Shown here in pieces: positions 43,362-50,711 of a stretch of DNA of 64,000 nt. The translations under genes and the position numbers were made by a program. Origin of the DNA: Mycobacterium heidelbergense (GTDB lineage: Bacteria; Actinomycetota; Actinomycetes; Mycobacteriales; Mycobacteriaceae). Where the stretch lies: contig NZ_AP022615.1 in assembly GCF_010730745.1 (NCBI RefSeq), positions 2,852,001 to 2,916,000 of the forward strand, written 5' to 3'. The notes beneath the pieces were generated by a model. That model saw nothing but the letters and a program-made list of their open reading frames with translations. It was not told the origin of the DNA and ran no database searches. The first letter of the stretch is position 1. Every line of letters begins with the position of its first letter.

Positions 43362-44177
43362 TCATCGGGGATGGTCCATCAAGGCCAGCGCGGCGTCGGC
43401 GGCGTCGAGCACGGCGCCGGCGCGGGCACCGGCCTTCTCGGCGAGGTCGACGATCAACCGGACGTCCTTCTGCAGCAGCGTTCCCGCGAGGCCGGCCAGC
43501 CGTTCCAGGCCGCCGACTCCGCCAAGGGCGTTGAGCGCGAAGCTGTTCCCGCTGCTGCGGGAGACGACTTCGGTCAGCCGAGCCGGGGAGACGCCCAGGG
43601 CATCGGCCAGCGAGAGGGCGGTGGCCGCCGTGCCCAGGTTGGCGGTGAACAGTAAGTTGTTGAGCAGCTTGGTGGTTTGGCCGGAACCCAGCTCGCCGAG
43701 ATGAACGACGGGATCCGCGTAGGTTTCAAAGATGGGGCGGCAGCGTTCGACGACGCCGGCGTCGCCACCGACCATCACCAGCAGGCGCCCTTCCGACGCC
43801 GCCCGACCACCGCCGCTCACCGGTGCGTCGATAACCGAAACACCAATGGCAGCAGCCTCTTTGGCCAACTCTTGGCACGTGTTGGGGTGCACCGTGCTGT
43901 GCACCGCGATGACGCTGCCCGGTTTCATCGCCGCCAACAGGCCGTCCTCCCCGCCGGTGACTTCCGCGATGTCGGCGTCGCCGACGACGCACAGGCACAC
44001 CAGATCGCTGGCCGCGGCGAGTTCGGCGGGTGACTCGGCGACCTTCGCCGGGGTGTCGGCGAACGGCTCCAGCGTCGCGGGCCGGCGGGCCCAGAGTGTC
44101 GTCTCGTGGCCGCCCTCGATGATCCGCCGCGCCATGGGTGCGCCCTGGCTGCCCAGGCCGATGAATCCGACTCTCAC
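43362..44177 (-). CDS. NAD(P)-dependent beta-hydroxyacid dehydrogenase (HIBADH family), paralogue
   Basis: 271 residues; the start overlaps the hydrolase stop by four bases (GTGA). 'RVGFIGLGSQGAPMARRI', 'VIDAPVSGGGRAAS' and catalytic Lys in 'GSGQTTKLLNNLLFT'. Clearly a duplicate of its downstream neighbour; the catalytic Lys and glycine loop are kept in both, so both should be active, perhaps on successive substrates or as a heteromer. Confidence 0.85.
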   Translation of the reverse strand: MRVGFIGLGSQGAPMARRIIEGGHETTLWARRPATLEPFADTPAKVAESPAELAAASDLVCLCVVGDADIAEVTGGEDGLLAAMKPGSVIAVHSTVHPNTCQELAKEAAAIGVSVIDAPVSGGGRAASEGRLLVMVGGDAGVVERCRPIFETYADPVVHLGELGSGQTTKLLNNLLFTANLGTAATALSLADALGVSPARLTEVVSRSSGNSFALNALGGVGGLERLAGLAGTLLQKDVRLIVDLAEKAGARAGAVLDAADAALALMDHPR

Positions 44178-45073
44178 CCGGCCTCCAAATCGGCTTCTGG
44201 GTCACCGGGTTTCGCGCGGGTGGCCACGCATTCGCCCGCGAACGCAAAGACCTTCGAATGGTAATCCGCGGCGGTGTGGCCGAGGCTGATGTTGTGCCCC
44301 GCCTCGGGTTGTCTGTGTACGGTGAACCGCGGCGCGGCGGAGAACAGGCCGGCGATCTCGGCCAACGCGGAATCGTCGGTCTGCCAGACCCTTTCGTACT
44401 CGGCGATGCTGAACTGCACCGGGACGCGCACGGCGGGGGCGAGCGTCGGGAAGGTTTGTCGGGCCCAATCCGACACCATCTGGTCCTCGTAGGCGGGGGC
44501 CGTCGGCGAAACCGTGATCCCGGTGAGGACCTCGGGTGGATACAGCCGCTCCGGGTGCCACAACAGCTCGCGCAGGCCCGCCGGCCGGCGTTCTCTGGTT
44601 GCCGTCTTGAGCATTTCGCGGGCCGCGGGGTGATAGTGCCGGCCGGTACCCGCCAGTTCGATGCCCAGCAGATCGGCGCCGCGCTCGTCGGCGGCCATCT
44701 GCATCGCCAGTTCACACCCGCCGGAATGGCCCATCACGAACAATCCCGCGCCGCGCGGCCCCTGTCCGAGGATGCGATCCACCGCCCCGTACACGAGATC
44801 GACCCGCTGCTCGGGCCGGGTCATCGCCTCCGGATAGGGAGCCGAGCTGCCGTAGCCGGGCCGGTCGAGCGCCACCACGGTGAATCCGGCTGCCGCGCCG
44901 GTCCGTAGCAGGGAGAAGGACGGGTGGCCCGGGCAGTCGAAATAGACGGCGGTGGTGCCCCCGCCGTGGATGGCCACGATCACCGCGGTGGGCTGCTCCG
45001 CTTCGGCGACCAGCGCCGACATCGGCACGCCGTCCACGATCACCACCCTGGGGCGGATAGCCGGCGGGCTCAC
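44174..45073 (-). CDS. Alpha/beta hydrolase
   Basis: 299 residues. Oxyanion 'VIVAIHGGGTTAVYFD', nucleophile Ser in 'FVMGHSGGCELAMQ', and 'QPEAGHNISLGHTA' with the catalytic His. More like esterase/thioesterase-type hydrolases than the C-C hydrolases at 399 and 8710. Overlaps genes on both sides by four bases, so it is translationally coupled to the thiolase-like fusion upstream. Confidence 0.8.
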   Translation of the reverse strand: MSPPAIRPRVVIVDGVPMSALVAEAEQPTAVIVAIHGGGTTAVYFDCPGHPSFSLLRTGAAAGFTVVALDRPGYGSSAPYPEAMTRPEQRVDLVYGAVDRILGQGPRGAGLFVMGHSGGCELAMQMAADERGADLLGIELAGTGRHYHPAAREMLKTATRERRPAGLRELLWHPERLYPPEVLTGITVSPTAPAYEDQMVSDWARQTFPTLAPAVRVPVQFSIAEYERVWQTDDSALAEIAGLFSAAPRFTVHRQPEAGHNISLGHTAADYHSKVFAFAGECVATRAKPGDPEADLEAG

Positions 45074-46725
45074 GCGTCGACCCGCAGCAGGAGGACGCCA
45101 CTGGGGGTGAGGCCGCCGCTGCTGACCACGCCGACGCGCGCGTCGGCGACCTGGCGGTCACCCGCCTCGCCGCGCAGCTGGCTGACCGCCTCGTGCAGCA
45201 GGCCCATGCCGTGGGTGCGGCCGTGCGAGAGCTGGCCGCCGTGCGTGTTGAGCGGCAGTTGACCGTCGCGCGCGACGTTCTTGCCGCCGTCGAGAAACTC
45301 TCTGGCCTCGCCGATCCCGCAGAAGCCCAGCGCCTCGATCCAGGACAGGCAATTCATGGTGAACCCGTCGTACAACTCGGCGACGTCGACGTCGCCGGGT
45401 CGCAGCGACGTGCGCGTCCACACGTGCGCTGCCTGGCCCAGAACCTGCGGCTCGTGAGTCAAAGTGCTTTGGTCCCAATCGATTCGCTCGATGATCTGCG
45501 TCCCCACCGCCTCCACGAGGACGGGCGGCTTGGCCAGGTCGCGGGCGGCGTCGACGGCGGAGACGATGACGGCTATCGCGCCGTCGCACGGCACGTCGCA
45601 GTCGTAGAGCCCGAACGGCGTGGTGATGGGCCGCGCGTTCAGGTAGTCGTCCATCGTCATCGGCGTCCGATAGATCGCGGTCGGGTTGAGTTCGGCGTTG
45701 GCCCGCTGGTTCAGCGCGATCCAGCCCAGCGTCTCTTTCGTTGTGCCGTAACGGTGGAAGTGCCGCTGCGCGTTCATCGCGAGGGTGTGTGCGGCAGACG
45801 TCGCGCCGAACGGGAACTGCCAGCCGGCCATGCGGCCCACGGGTGAGCTGATCTTGCCCTGCTTCATCAGTTCGTTGTAGGTGGCTTCCCACAGCGTCCG
45901 GAAACACAGCACATGACGGGCCAGGCCGCCGGCGACGGCGAGCATCGCGGCGATCACCGACCCACCGGGGCCGAACGTTTCGATGCCGCCGTTGTGCCAC
46001 GTCGGCCGGATGCCCAGCGCCGCCTCCAGCGCGGTGACCCCGCCCTCGCCGAACCCGCCGAGGTTGCCGCCGCCGGGATAGGTGGACAGGCCGTCGATGT
46101 CGGCGAACGTGAGCCCCGCATCGGCAATCGCGGCCTCGCAGGCGTCCACCGTCAGCGACAGCGGCGGCACCATCAGCCGGCGGCCGATCTTCGACATGCC
46201 GATCCCGGTGAGCGCGACCTTGTCTTCGAACTTCTCCGCCGTCAGCATGGGCCGGACGTGTTCGCCGAAGCGCTCCGGAGCGATCTCGTCGACCGGCAGG
46301 GGAGCGGGCTGCGCTTCGGCGATCGGCCGGAACAGCGGCAGCCACACGTCCTCGATTTGCTCGAAAACGACCTCCACGTGCTGGCCGAGTTCGAGCCGAT
46401 CGGAATCGCACTCGACGATGTTGGTGGTCAGCCGTACCCGCGGGTCTTCGGCGATCGCCACCTGCGCGACCACGTACGGCGCCGGCAGCCCGGGCAGGCT
46501 GAACCGGTGGTTCACGGTGAATCCGGCCAGCGTGGCCTTGCCGGAGACGGCCCGCACACCCATGTCGCGGGAGCGGCAATACCGGCACACCGGAGCCGGC
46601 GGGTGGATCAGCGATTCGCAGGCCCGGCATTCCTGCAGCCGCAGCGCGCCGTCGGCGCCCGACGTCCAGAAGAACTCGTTTTCGTCGGTGACCAGGGGTA
46701 GCGGGCGTCCCGATGCTGCTGACAC
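45070..46725 (-). CDS. DUF35 (Zn-ribbon/OB-fold) fused to an SCP-x/Ltp2-type thiolase domain
   Basis: 551 residues from GTG 46725, with GGGAGGTGAT just upstream. Residues 28-55 carry a zinc ribbon (Cys33, Cys36, Cys47, Cys50), then an OB-fold to about 150. From about 170 there is a thiolase-like domain of the lipid-transfer/Ltp2 type ('VALTGIGMSKIGRR', 'VAELYDGFTMNCLSWIEALG', 'LPLNTHGGQLSHGRTHGMGL'). No nucleophilic Cys of a degradative thiolase is seen at the usual place ('TFGPGGSVIAAM'). In steroid side-chain breakdown, Ltp2-type aldolases need a separate DUF35 partner; here both are one chain. Probable retro-aldolase. Confidence 0.8.
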   Translation of the reverse strand: MSAASGRPLPLVTDENEFFWTSGADGALRLQECRACESLIHPPAPVCRYCRSRDMGVRAVSGKATLAGFTVNHRFSLPGLPAPYVVAQVAIAEDPRVRLTTNIVECDSDRLELGQHVEVVFEQIEDVWLPLFRPIAEAQPAPLPVDEIAPERFGEHVRPMLTAEKFEDKVALTGIGMSKIGRRLMVPPLSLTVDACEAAIADAGLTFADIDGLSTYPGGGNLGGFGEGGVTALEAALGIRPTWHNGGIETFGPGGSVIAAMLAVAGGLARHVLCFRTLWEATYNELMKQGKISSPVGRMAGWQFPFGATSAAHTLAMNAQRHFHRYGTTKETLGWIALNQRANAELNPTAIYRTPMTMDDYLNARPITTPFGLYDCDVPCDGAIAVIVSAVDAARDLAKPPVLVEAVGTQIIERIDWDQSTLTHEPQVLGQAAHVWTRTSLRPGDVDVAELYDGFTMNCLSWIEALGFCGIGEAREFLDGGKNVARDGQLPLNTHGGQLSHGRTHGMGLLHEAVSQLRGEAGDRQVADARVGVVSSGGLTPSGVLLLRVDA

Positions 46726-46765
46726 ATCACCTCCCGGACGGCCGCCCAACGAACGCGGTAGGCAC

Positions 46766-46771
46766 ATTATA
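46766..46771 (-). promoter_or_regulatory. -10 element of the fusion-thiolase operon
   Basis: TATAAT on the minus strand, a perfect -10 hexamer, about 41 bases before GTG 46725 and preceded by a CCGATTCG stretch. The -35 is not clear. It drives the four-gene operon 46725-42542. Confidence 0.5.
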
Positions 46772-47138
46772 CGAATCGGAGAATTACGTTATCAGTTCCG
46801 AGCGGGGACGATCCAGGCCAATATTCACCGCTCAACTCGCGAACTTGGGCGTAGTCGGTCTCGTTGAGTATCGTTCGGACTGCCTTGCCCATGCCCGCAA
46901 TCGCGGCCAGGATCGGCAGGTGCACCTTCTGCGCCTCGGTGTCCAAGCGGCAGAACAGTCGGTAGTGCCGGCCTTGGGCGTCTCCGAGTTGGGACGAAAT
47001 GCGCTGGTGTGCAACCATATTCCTGCGCGAGCCATCTACTTGCGCCGGGCCGGGCCGATCCGGCGCAGCGGGCGATGTCGTGGCGGTCACATGTGTCACT
47101 CGCGTCTCGGTTTCGGAGGCACATACTTCTTTGTCCAC
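46767..47138 (-). CDS. Hypothetical protein, possible toxin-like relic
   Basis: Open for 123 codons from ATG 47138. Only the C-terminal part reads like a folded protein: 'YRLFCRLDTEAQKVHLPILA', 'AIAGMGKAVRTILNETDYAQ' and 'VRELSGEYWPG'. That resembles the end of small RelE/HigB-like or related proteins, from memory only. The N-terminal 50 residues look like non-coding sequence, and no antitoxin gene is nearby. It covers most of the 570-base gap 46726-47297; the remainder (47139-47297) holds nothing I recognise. Confidence 0.3.
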   Translation of the reverse strand: MDKEVCASETETRVTHVTATTSPAAPDRPGPAQVDGSRRNMVAHQRISSQLGDAQGRHYRLFCRLDTEAQKVHLPILAAIAGMGKAVRTILNETDYAQVRELSGEYWPGSSPLGTDNVILRFV

Positions 47139-47297
47139 CTACCAGCGACAAGTGCGGTGGGCTGTCGCTCACGAGGCGGACGCATCGCCCATGCCGGCCA
47201 GCGAGTTGCCGATGTGACAAATGGGATTAACGCCCGACTTCGGCCGACCGCGCACCGGCCCGGGGCGACGTGACCCGCGGCGTGGGCCAAGGAAAGG

Positions 47298-47606
47298 TCA
47301 GCGCGTGAAACCCCATTCGGCTTCGTTTTCCTCGGTCTTGAGGTGCGCGGCGGGATCTTCGTCGCCGCTCGGCGGCGGCGACACGTCATCCGGCCGGCGT
47401 TCGTCCATCTCCATGATGGCGTGCACCGGGCAATCCATCAGCGCGCGCATGACCGCGTCGCGGTCGGCCTCGGCGACGGTGCCGTCCCCGATCAGCGACG
47501 CGTATCCCCAGTCGTCGAGCGAGAAGTACCCGGGCGCGTGCTTGGCGCAGACGCCGAAGCCGTCGCAGAGGGTGCGGTCGAGATGGATTCTCATGCCCGA
47601 TGTCAC
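47298..47606 (-). CDS. Ferredoxin with acidic tail, coupled to the NuoF-like gene
   Basis: 102 residues from GTG 47606 (GTGA overlap with the upstream stop); ATG 47594 would give 98. Cluster motif 'CDGFGVC' (CxxFxxC) and 'MDCPVHAI'. After the ferredoxin core there is an unusual acidic tail of about 35 residues ('DERRPDDVSPPPSGDED' and 'HLKTEENEAEWGF'), absent from the other three ferredoxins here. The tail may dock on the NuoF-like protein. Confidence 0.85.
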   Translation of the reverse strand: MTSGMRIHLDRTLCDGFGVCAKHAPGYFSLDDWGYASLIGDGTVAEADRDAVMRALMDCPVHAIMEMDERRPDDVSPPPSGDEDPAAHLKTEENEAEWGFTR

Positions 47607-48910
47607 GCGCACACCACCGCCTCCACCTCGTAGGGCCGTTCGGCGCGAAACGCGTTGGCGCGGCACTGTTCGCAGCCGCCGTCGAGGTGGCGCGCCACCG
47701 CCTGCGGAAACTGGTTGAGCAGGCTCCCCGCGACGTTAGTCGCGGCGTCCAGGGTGGCGCAGGCGCCGCGGCCACGCAGCGTCGTCGACCAGCGCCGCAG
47801 CCGGTCGAGGTCCTCGGAACTGGCGGCTCCATCACGCAGCGCGCCGGCGACGGCGGCCATCGCCGCGGTGCCGTTGAAACACGAACCGCACTGCCCGGCG
47901 TTCTCGCGGTCGAAATACGCCAGCACGGAGGCGGCGACCGCGACCGGGCAGTCGTCGGTGATCACCGAGATCGCACCACAACCCAGGCCGGCGCCGAGGT
48001 CACGCAGCGTCTCGTGGTCCAACGTGGCATCCAGCACCGTCCGATTGAGCAACCCGGCGAAATACCCGCCCAGCAGCGCGCCCCGCACCCGATCGGGCGA
48101 AACCCCGTGCAGGGCAAGCAGTTCGCGGAATGGCAGGCCGTGCGGGACCTCGTAGAGGCCCGGCGGTCGGCCGGCGCCGGTGAGGGTCGCCAGGAAGGTG
48201 CCGGGCGATGACGATGTGCCCAGCGAGCGGAACGCCGCCGAGCCGTGGCGCTGCACGTGGGGCAGGTTGGCCAGCGTCTCGACATTGCTCACCAGGGTGG
48301 GCCGCCCGCCGACGCCCTTCTGGAACGGCCGCGGCGGCTTGTCCGTCGGCTTGACCGGGCCGCCGTTGATCGCGCGCGTGACCGCCGTCTCCTCGCCGGC
48401 GATGTATCCCGGATCGACGATGAATAGCTCAACCGCGATGTCGCCGAGCGCGCCGGGTTCCAGTTCCGCCAACGCGGCTTCCGCACCGCGAGCCGATTCC
48501 GGGTCGGACACGTACACGTAGGCGCGGTCGGCCGCCACCATCGCCGCGGCCAGCCGCAGACCGTCGAGAACCAGGTGCGGCCGGTACCGAAGCAACCAGC
48601 GATCCTTGATCGACGCCGGCTCGCCCTCCTCACCGTTCGCGACGACGACCGCGCCACCGGCCCGGCGCCCGTTGTCGCGCACCGCGCGCAGCTTCACCGC
48701 GAGCGGAAAGGCCGCACCGCCGCGGCCCTGCAGCCCACTGAGTTCGACCTCGTCGAGCAGTTCCCCGGGCACCGCAAGGGGGCGGTAGCCCCCGAGTTCG
48801 CGGTAAGCCGGGTAGTCCTCCCGCGGGCGGCCGGGGCGATCGCCCAGCAGTCGCGACGGACAGCCGGGCCAGGTGGTGACGGTGATAGCCGGCGCGGCGC
48901 TGGTTTCCAT
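47603..48910 (-). CDS. NuoF-like FMN/Fe-S oxidoreductase subunit (stand-alone)
   Basis: 435 residues from ATG 48910. FMN/NADH region 'GLQGRGGAAFPLAVKLRAV' and 'VVVANGEEGEPASIKDRWLL', SLBB-like region, then the Fe-S region 'ENAGQCGSCFNGTAAM' with a distal Cys in 'GRGACATLDAATNVAG'. Compared with NuoF (CGKCTPC), the first of the clustered cysteines is Ala, leaving three ligands. A C-terminal 'DGGCEQCRANAF' gives an extra CxxC. Complex I genes are absent. With its coupled ferredoxin it is a candidate NAD(P)H-ferredoxin reductase for the P450s or the Rieske enzyme. Confidence 0.8.
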   Translation of the reverse strand: METSAAPAITVTTWPGCPSRLLGDRPGRPREDYPAYRELGGYRPLAVPGELLDEVELSGLQGRGGAAFPLAVKLRAVRDNGRRAGGAVVVANGEEGEPASIKDRWLLRYRPHLVLDGLRLAAAMVAADRAYVYVSDPESARGAEAALAELEPGALGDIAVELFIVDPGYIAGEETAVTRAINGGPVKPTDKPPRPFQKGVGGRPTLVSNVETLANLPHVQRHGSAAFRSLGTSSSPGTFLATLTGAGRPPGLYEVPHGLPFRELLALHGVSPDRVRGALLGGYFAGLLNRTVLDATLDHETLRDLGAGLGCGAISVITDDCPVAVAASVLAYFDRENAGQCGSCFNGTAAMAAVAGALRDGAASSEDLDRLRRWSTTLRGRGACATLDAATNVAGSLLNQFPQAVARHLDGGCEQCRANAFRAERPYEVEAVVCA

Positions 48911-48933
48911 CAGCCGGCTCCCAACGCCGCGAT

Positions 48934-48946
48934 TAGGCTTGCGCAC
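48934..48946 (+). promoter_or_regulatory. Leaderless promoter (-10) of the 48947 gene
   Basis: TAGGCT at 48934-48939 fits the mycobacterial TANNNT -10 and ends seven bases before ATG 48947. No ribosome-binding site is present, so the transcript probably starts at the A of ATG. The whole intergenic region to the NuoF-like gene is only 36 bases. Confidence 0.5.
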
Positions 48947-49420
48947 ATGCGAACTGCCGTGGTGCGCGTCAACGTCGACCCGTCCGGTCTGCTCACGGCC
49001 GCAGAGTTAAGCCAGGGCATGGCGGCGCTCCTCGGGCTTGTCCACAACATCGGCGCCGACGTGGTCGACAACAATCTCGCGGCCACGCCGGCCCGCCGCC
49101 GCGAGGTGGAGCTGCTCATCGCCGGTGACGACGCCGAGTCCGTCAAGAGCGCCGGAGTTGACCTGTGCGCCAGAGCCTTTGGTACCCAACCGGTGGCGGG
49201 CGTAATCACCTTCATCAGCCGGGGAACCGACGACGACGCGCACGGTGTGCTGTCCGCCTTCGGGCTCGCCGGCGAGATCGTCCGGGAGCCCGGCGACGAC
49301 GGCTTCGACGTCGTCCATGTGACGCTGCGCGAAGCGGACCTGGAGCGGATCCCGGAAAGCCGGATCCACACGGCCCTCGAGGCCTCGCTCAATTGTGAGG
49401 TCCACATCCGCATCGTGTAA
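48947..49420 (+). CDS. Conserved-looking hypothetical protein divergent from the NuoF-like gene
   Basis: 157 residues from ATG 48947; the open frame upstream overlies the NuoF-like gene. Not recognised. A regular alpha/beta protein: 'RTAVVRVNVDPSGLLTAAEL', 'ADVVDNNLAATPARRREVEL', 'GVITFISRGTDDDAHGVL', then 'HVTLREADLERIPESRIHT'. One internal Cys and a near-terminal 'LNCEVHIRIV'. No signal peptide. The 36-base shared promoter region suggests co-regulation with the NuoF-ferredoxin unit. Confidence 0.7.
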   Translation: MRTAVVRVNVDPSGLLTAAELSQGMAALLGLVHNIGADVVDNNLAATPARRREVELLIAGDDAESVKSAGVDLCARAFGTQPVAGVITFISRGTDDDAHGVLSAFGLAGEIVREPGDDGFDVVHVTLREADLERIPESRIHTALEASLNCEVHIRIV

Positions 49421-49425
49421 ACGCA

Positions 49426-50292
49426 TCAGGAGCCCAGGAATTCGAGGATCGGGGGCGCCGCGAGCACCCAGGTGTCGAACATGTTGAAGTGCTGCACCCG
49501 GCCCGCCGCGCGGTCTTCGGACGCGCGCTCCCAGGCGTCCTCCGGCCACGGCGGGTCGATCAGCTTCGACCCCTTGATCAAGCAACTGACTTCCAGCGAC
49601 GTCCGCTTGGGGTGATCCCAGTCGTTTTCGCCGCCCCGGATGATGAGCGTGGGAACCTTGATGCGGTCGAACATTTCGTCGTCGACGCCGGGAATGGTCT
49701 GTCCGGGCTTGGAGACGAACGCGTTGAGCCAGCGCAGCATCACCCTGAGGAACTCGTCGCGGTCCAGGTCGAGGAACCGTTGCTTGTTGTCGGGGTTCTC
49801 CTCGATGCGCTCGCGCCACTCGGGTACCTTCAGCACTCCCTCCATTCCGGTGCCACGCGCCGCGAGAATGCTGGGGACCACGTAATAGGACCCCAGCACG
49901 AACGTGCCGTAAATGCCGCCGACGATGTTCCACACCACCAGCTTCTCGACGAGTTCGGGGTAGAGCATCGTCGTGAGCATGGAATCCCTTGCCCCACCGG
50001 AGCCTCCGGCGAGGATGCATCGCTGGACACCGAGCGCGCCCAGCAGGCCGTGCAGCGTCTCCGCGCGCATGTGTGACTCGCTTTGGCCGTAGAACTGCAC
50101 GTCCGACGCACCGCAATTGGGCCGGTCCCACAGCAGCACCCGATAGCCACCGGCGACCAGCGCCTCGGCCAGCGGACGCAGCCCCGGGACCTCCTTGCTG
50201 AACCGGCCGCCCGGCGTCAGGGCGATGAGTTCGCCTGCGTCTCCGAGGATCTCGTAGACAACGTTCCCACCGTTCACCTCGATAGAAGACAC
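49426..50292 (-). CDS. Alpha/beta hydrolase
   Basis: 288 residues from GTG 50292 (GGGAGAATCT upstream). 'LLWDRPNCGASDVQFYGQSE' and nucleophile Ser in 'LAGGSGGARDSMLTTMLYPE' identify the fold; the acid region is 'LIIRGGENDWDHPKR'. The catalytic His is probably in 'VQHFNMFDTW'. A meta-cleavage hydrolase or haloalkane-dehalogenase-like type. First part of a minus-strand group with a Rieske ferredoxin and two amidohydrolases; gaps are 16 bases or shorter up to 51857. Confidence 0.8.
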   Translation of the reverse strand: MSSIEVNGGNVVYEILGDAGELIALTPGGRFSKEVPGLRPLAEALVAGGYRVLLWDRPNCGASDVQFYGQSESHMRAETLHGLLGALGVQRCILAGGSGGARDSMLTTMLYPELVEKLVVWNIVGGIYGTFVLGSYYVVPSILAARGTGMEGVLKVPEWRERIEENPDNKQRFLDLDRDEFLRVMLRWLNAFVSKPGQTIPGVDDEMFDRIKVPTLIIRGGENDWDHPKRTSLEVSCLIKGSKLIDPPWPEDAWERASEDRAAGRVQHFNMFDTWVLAAPPILEFLGS

Positions 50293-50308
50293 AGATTCTC
50301 CCGTAGCG

Positions 50309-50710
50309 TCACGCCATCACCAGAACGTCATTGTCGACGACCCGCACCGGGTAGGTACGGATGCTCCACTCCGGCTTGACCGCGGTGGTGCCGGTCGCCA
50401 GCTCGAAACCCCATTGATGCCAGGGGCAGTAGATGTACTCCATATCGCGCACCATGACCGCGTCACCGGCGGCGGTCTCGTCGACGACGGTCCGTCCCCG
50501 GGGGCGTCCCGAGCACAGCGGACCGCCCTGGTGCGGACAGTAATTCGCGATGGCGTAGAAGGTGCCGTTGACGTTGTAGACGCCGACGCCGTGCCGGCCG
50601 ATGGGCACCAGCTTGTGGCTGCCCGGCGGGATTTCGTCCACCGTCGCGACGACGTGCTCGCGGCCCTGGGCGAGGCGGGGCTGGGGCCGCTGGGGGGTTC
50701 CTTGCGTCAA
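50309..50710 (-). CDS. Rieske-type ferredoxin
   Basis: 133 residues from TTG 50710, which starts inside the stop region of the upstream gene (TGAGTTG). Rieske motifs 'ANYCPHQGGPLC' (CxH) and 'YIYCPWHQWGFEL' (CxxH) are complete. No catalytic domain, so it is an electron carrier or a small regulatory Rieske protein. It is the natural candidate to feed the Rieske oxygenase at 31437, although the genes are 18 kb apart. Confidence 0.85.
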   Translation of the reverse strand: MTQGTPQRPQPRLAQGREHVVATVDEIPPGSHKLVPIGRHGVGVYNVNGTFYAIANYCPHQGGPLCSGRPRGRTVVDETAAGDAVMVRDMEYIYCPWHQWGFELATGTTAVKPEWSIRTYPVRVVDNDVLVMA

Positions 50711-50711
50711 C

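Noticed and set aside
46741..46800. A GAGAAT operator before the fusion-thiolase operon
   Set aside because: GGAGAATTACG has one half-site only, with no opposing ATTCTC at the right distance.
50290..50300. AGATTCTCCCG before the 50292 hydrolase as a further TetR operator
   Set aside because: Only one half-site (GAGAATC) is present and it coincides with the ribosome-binding site.
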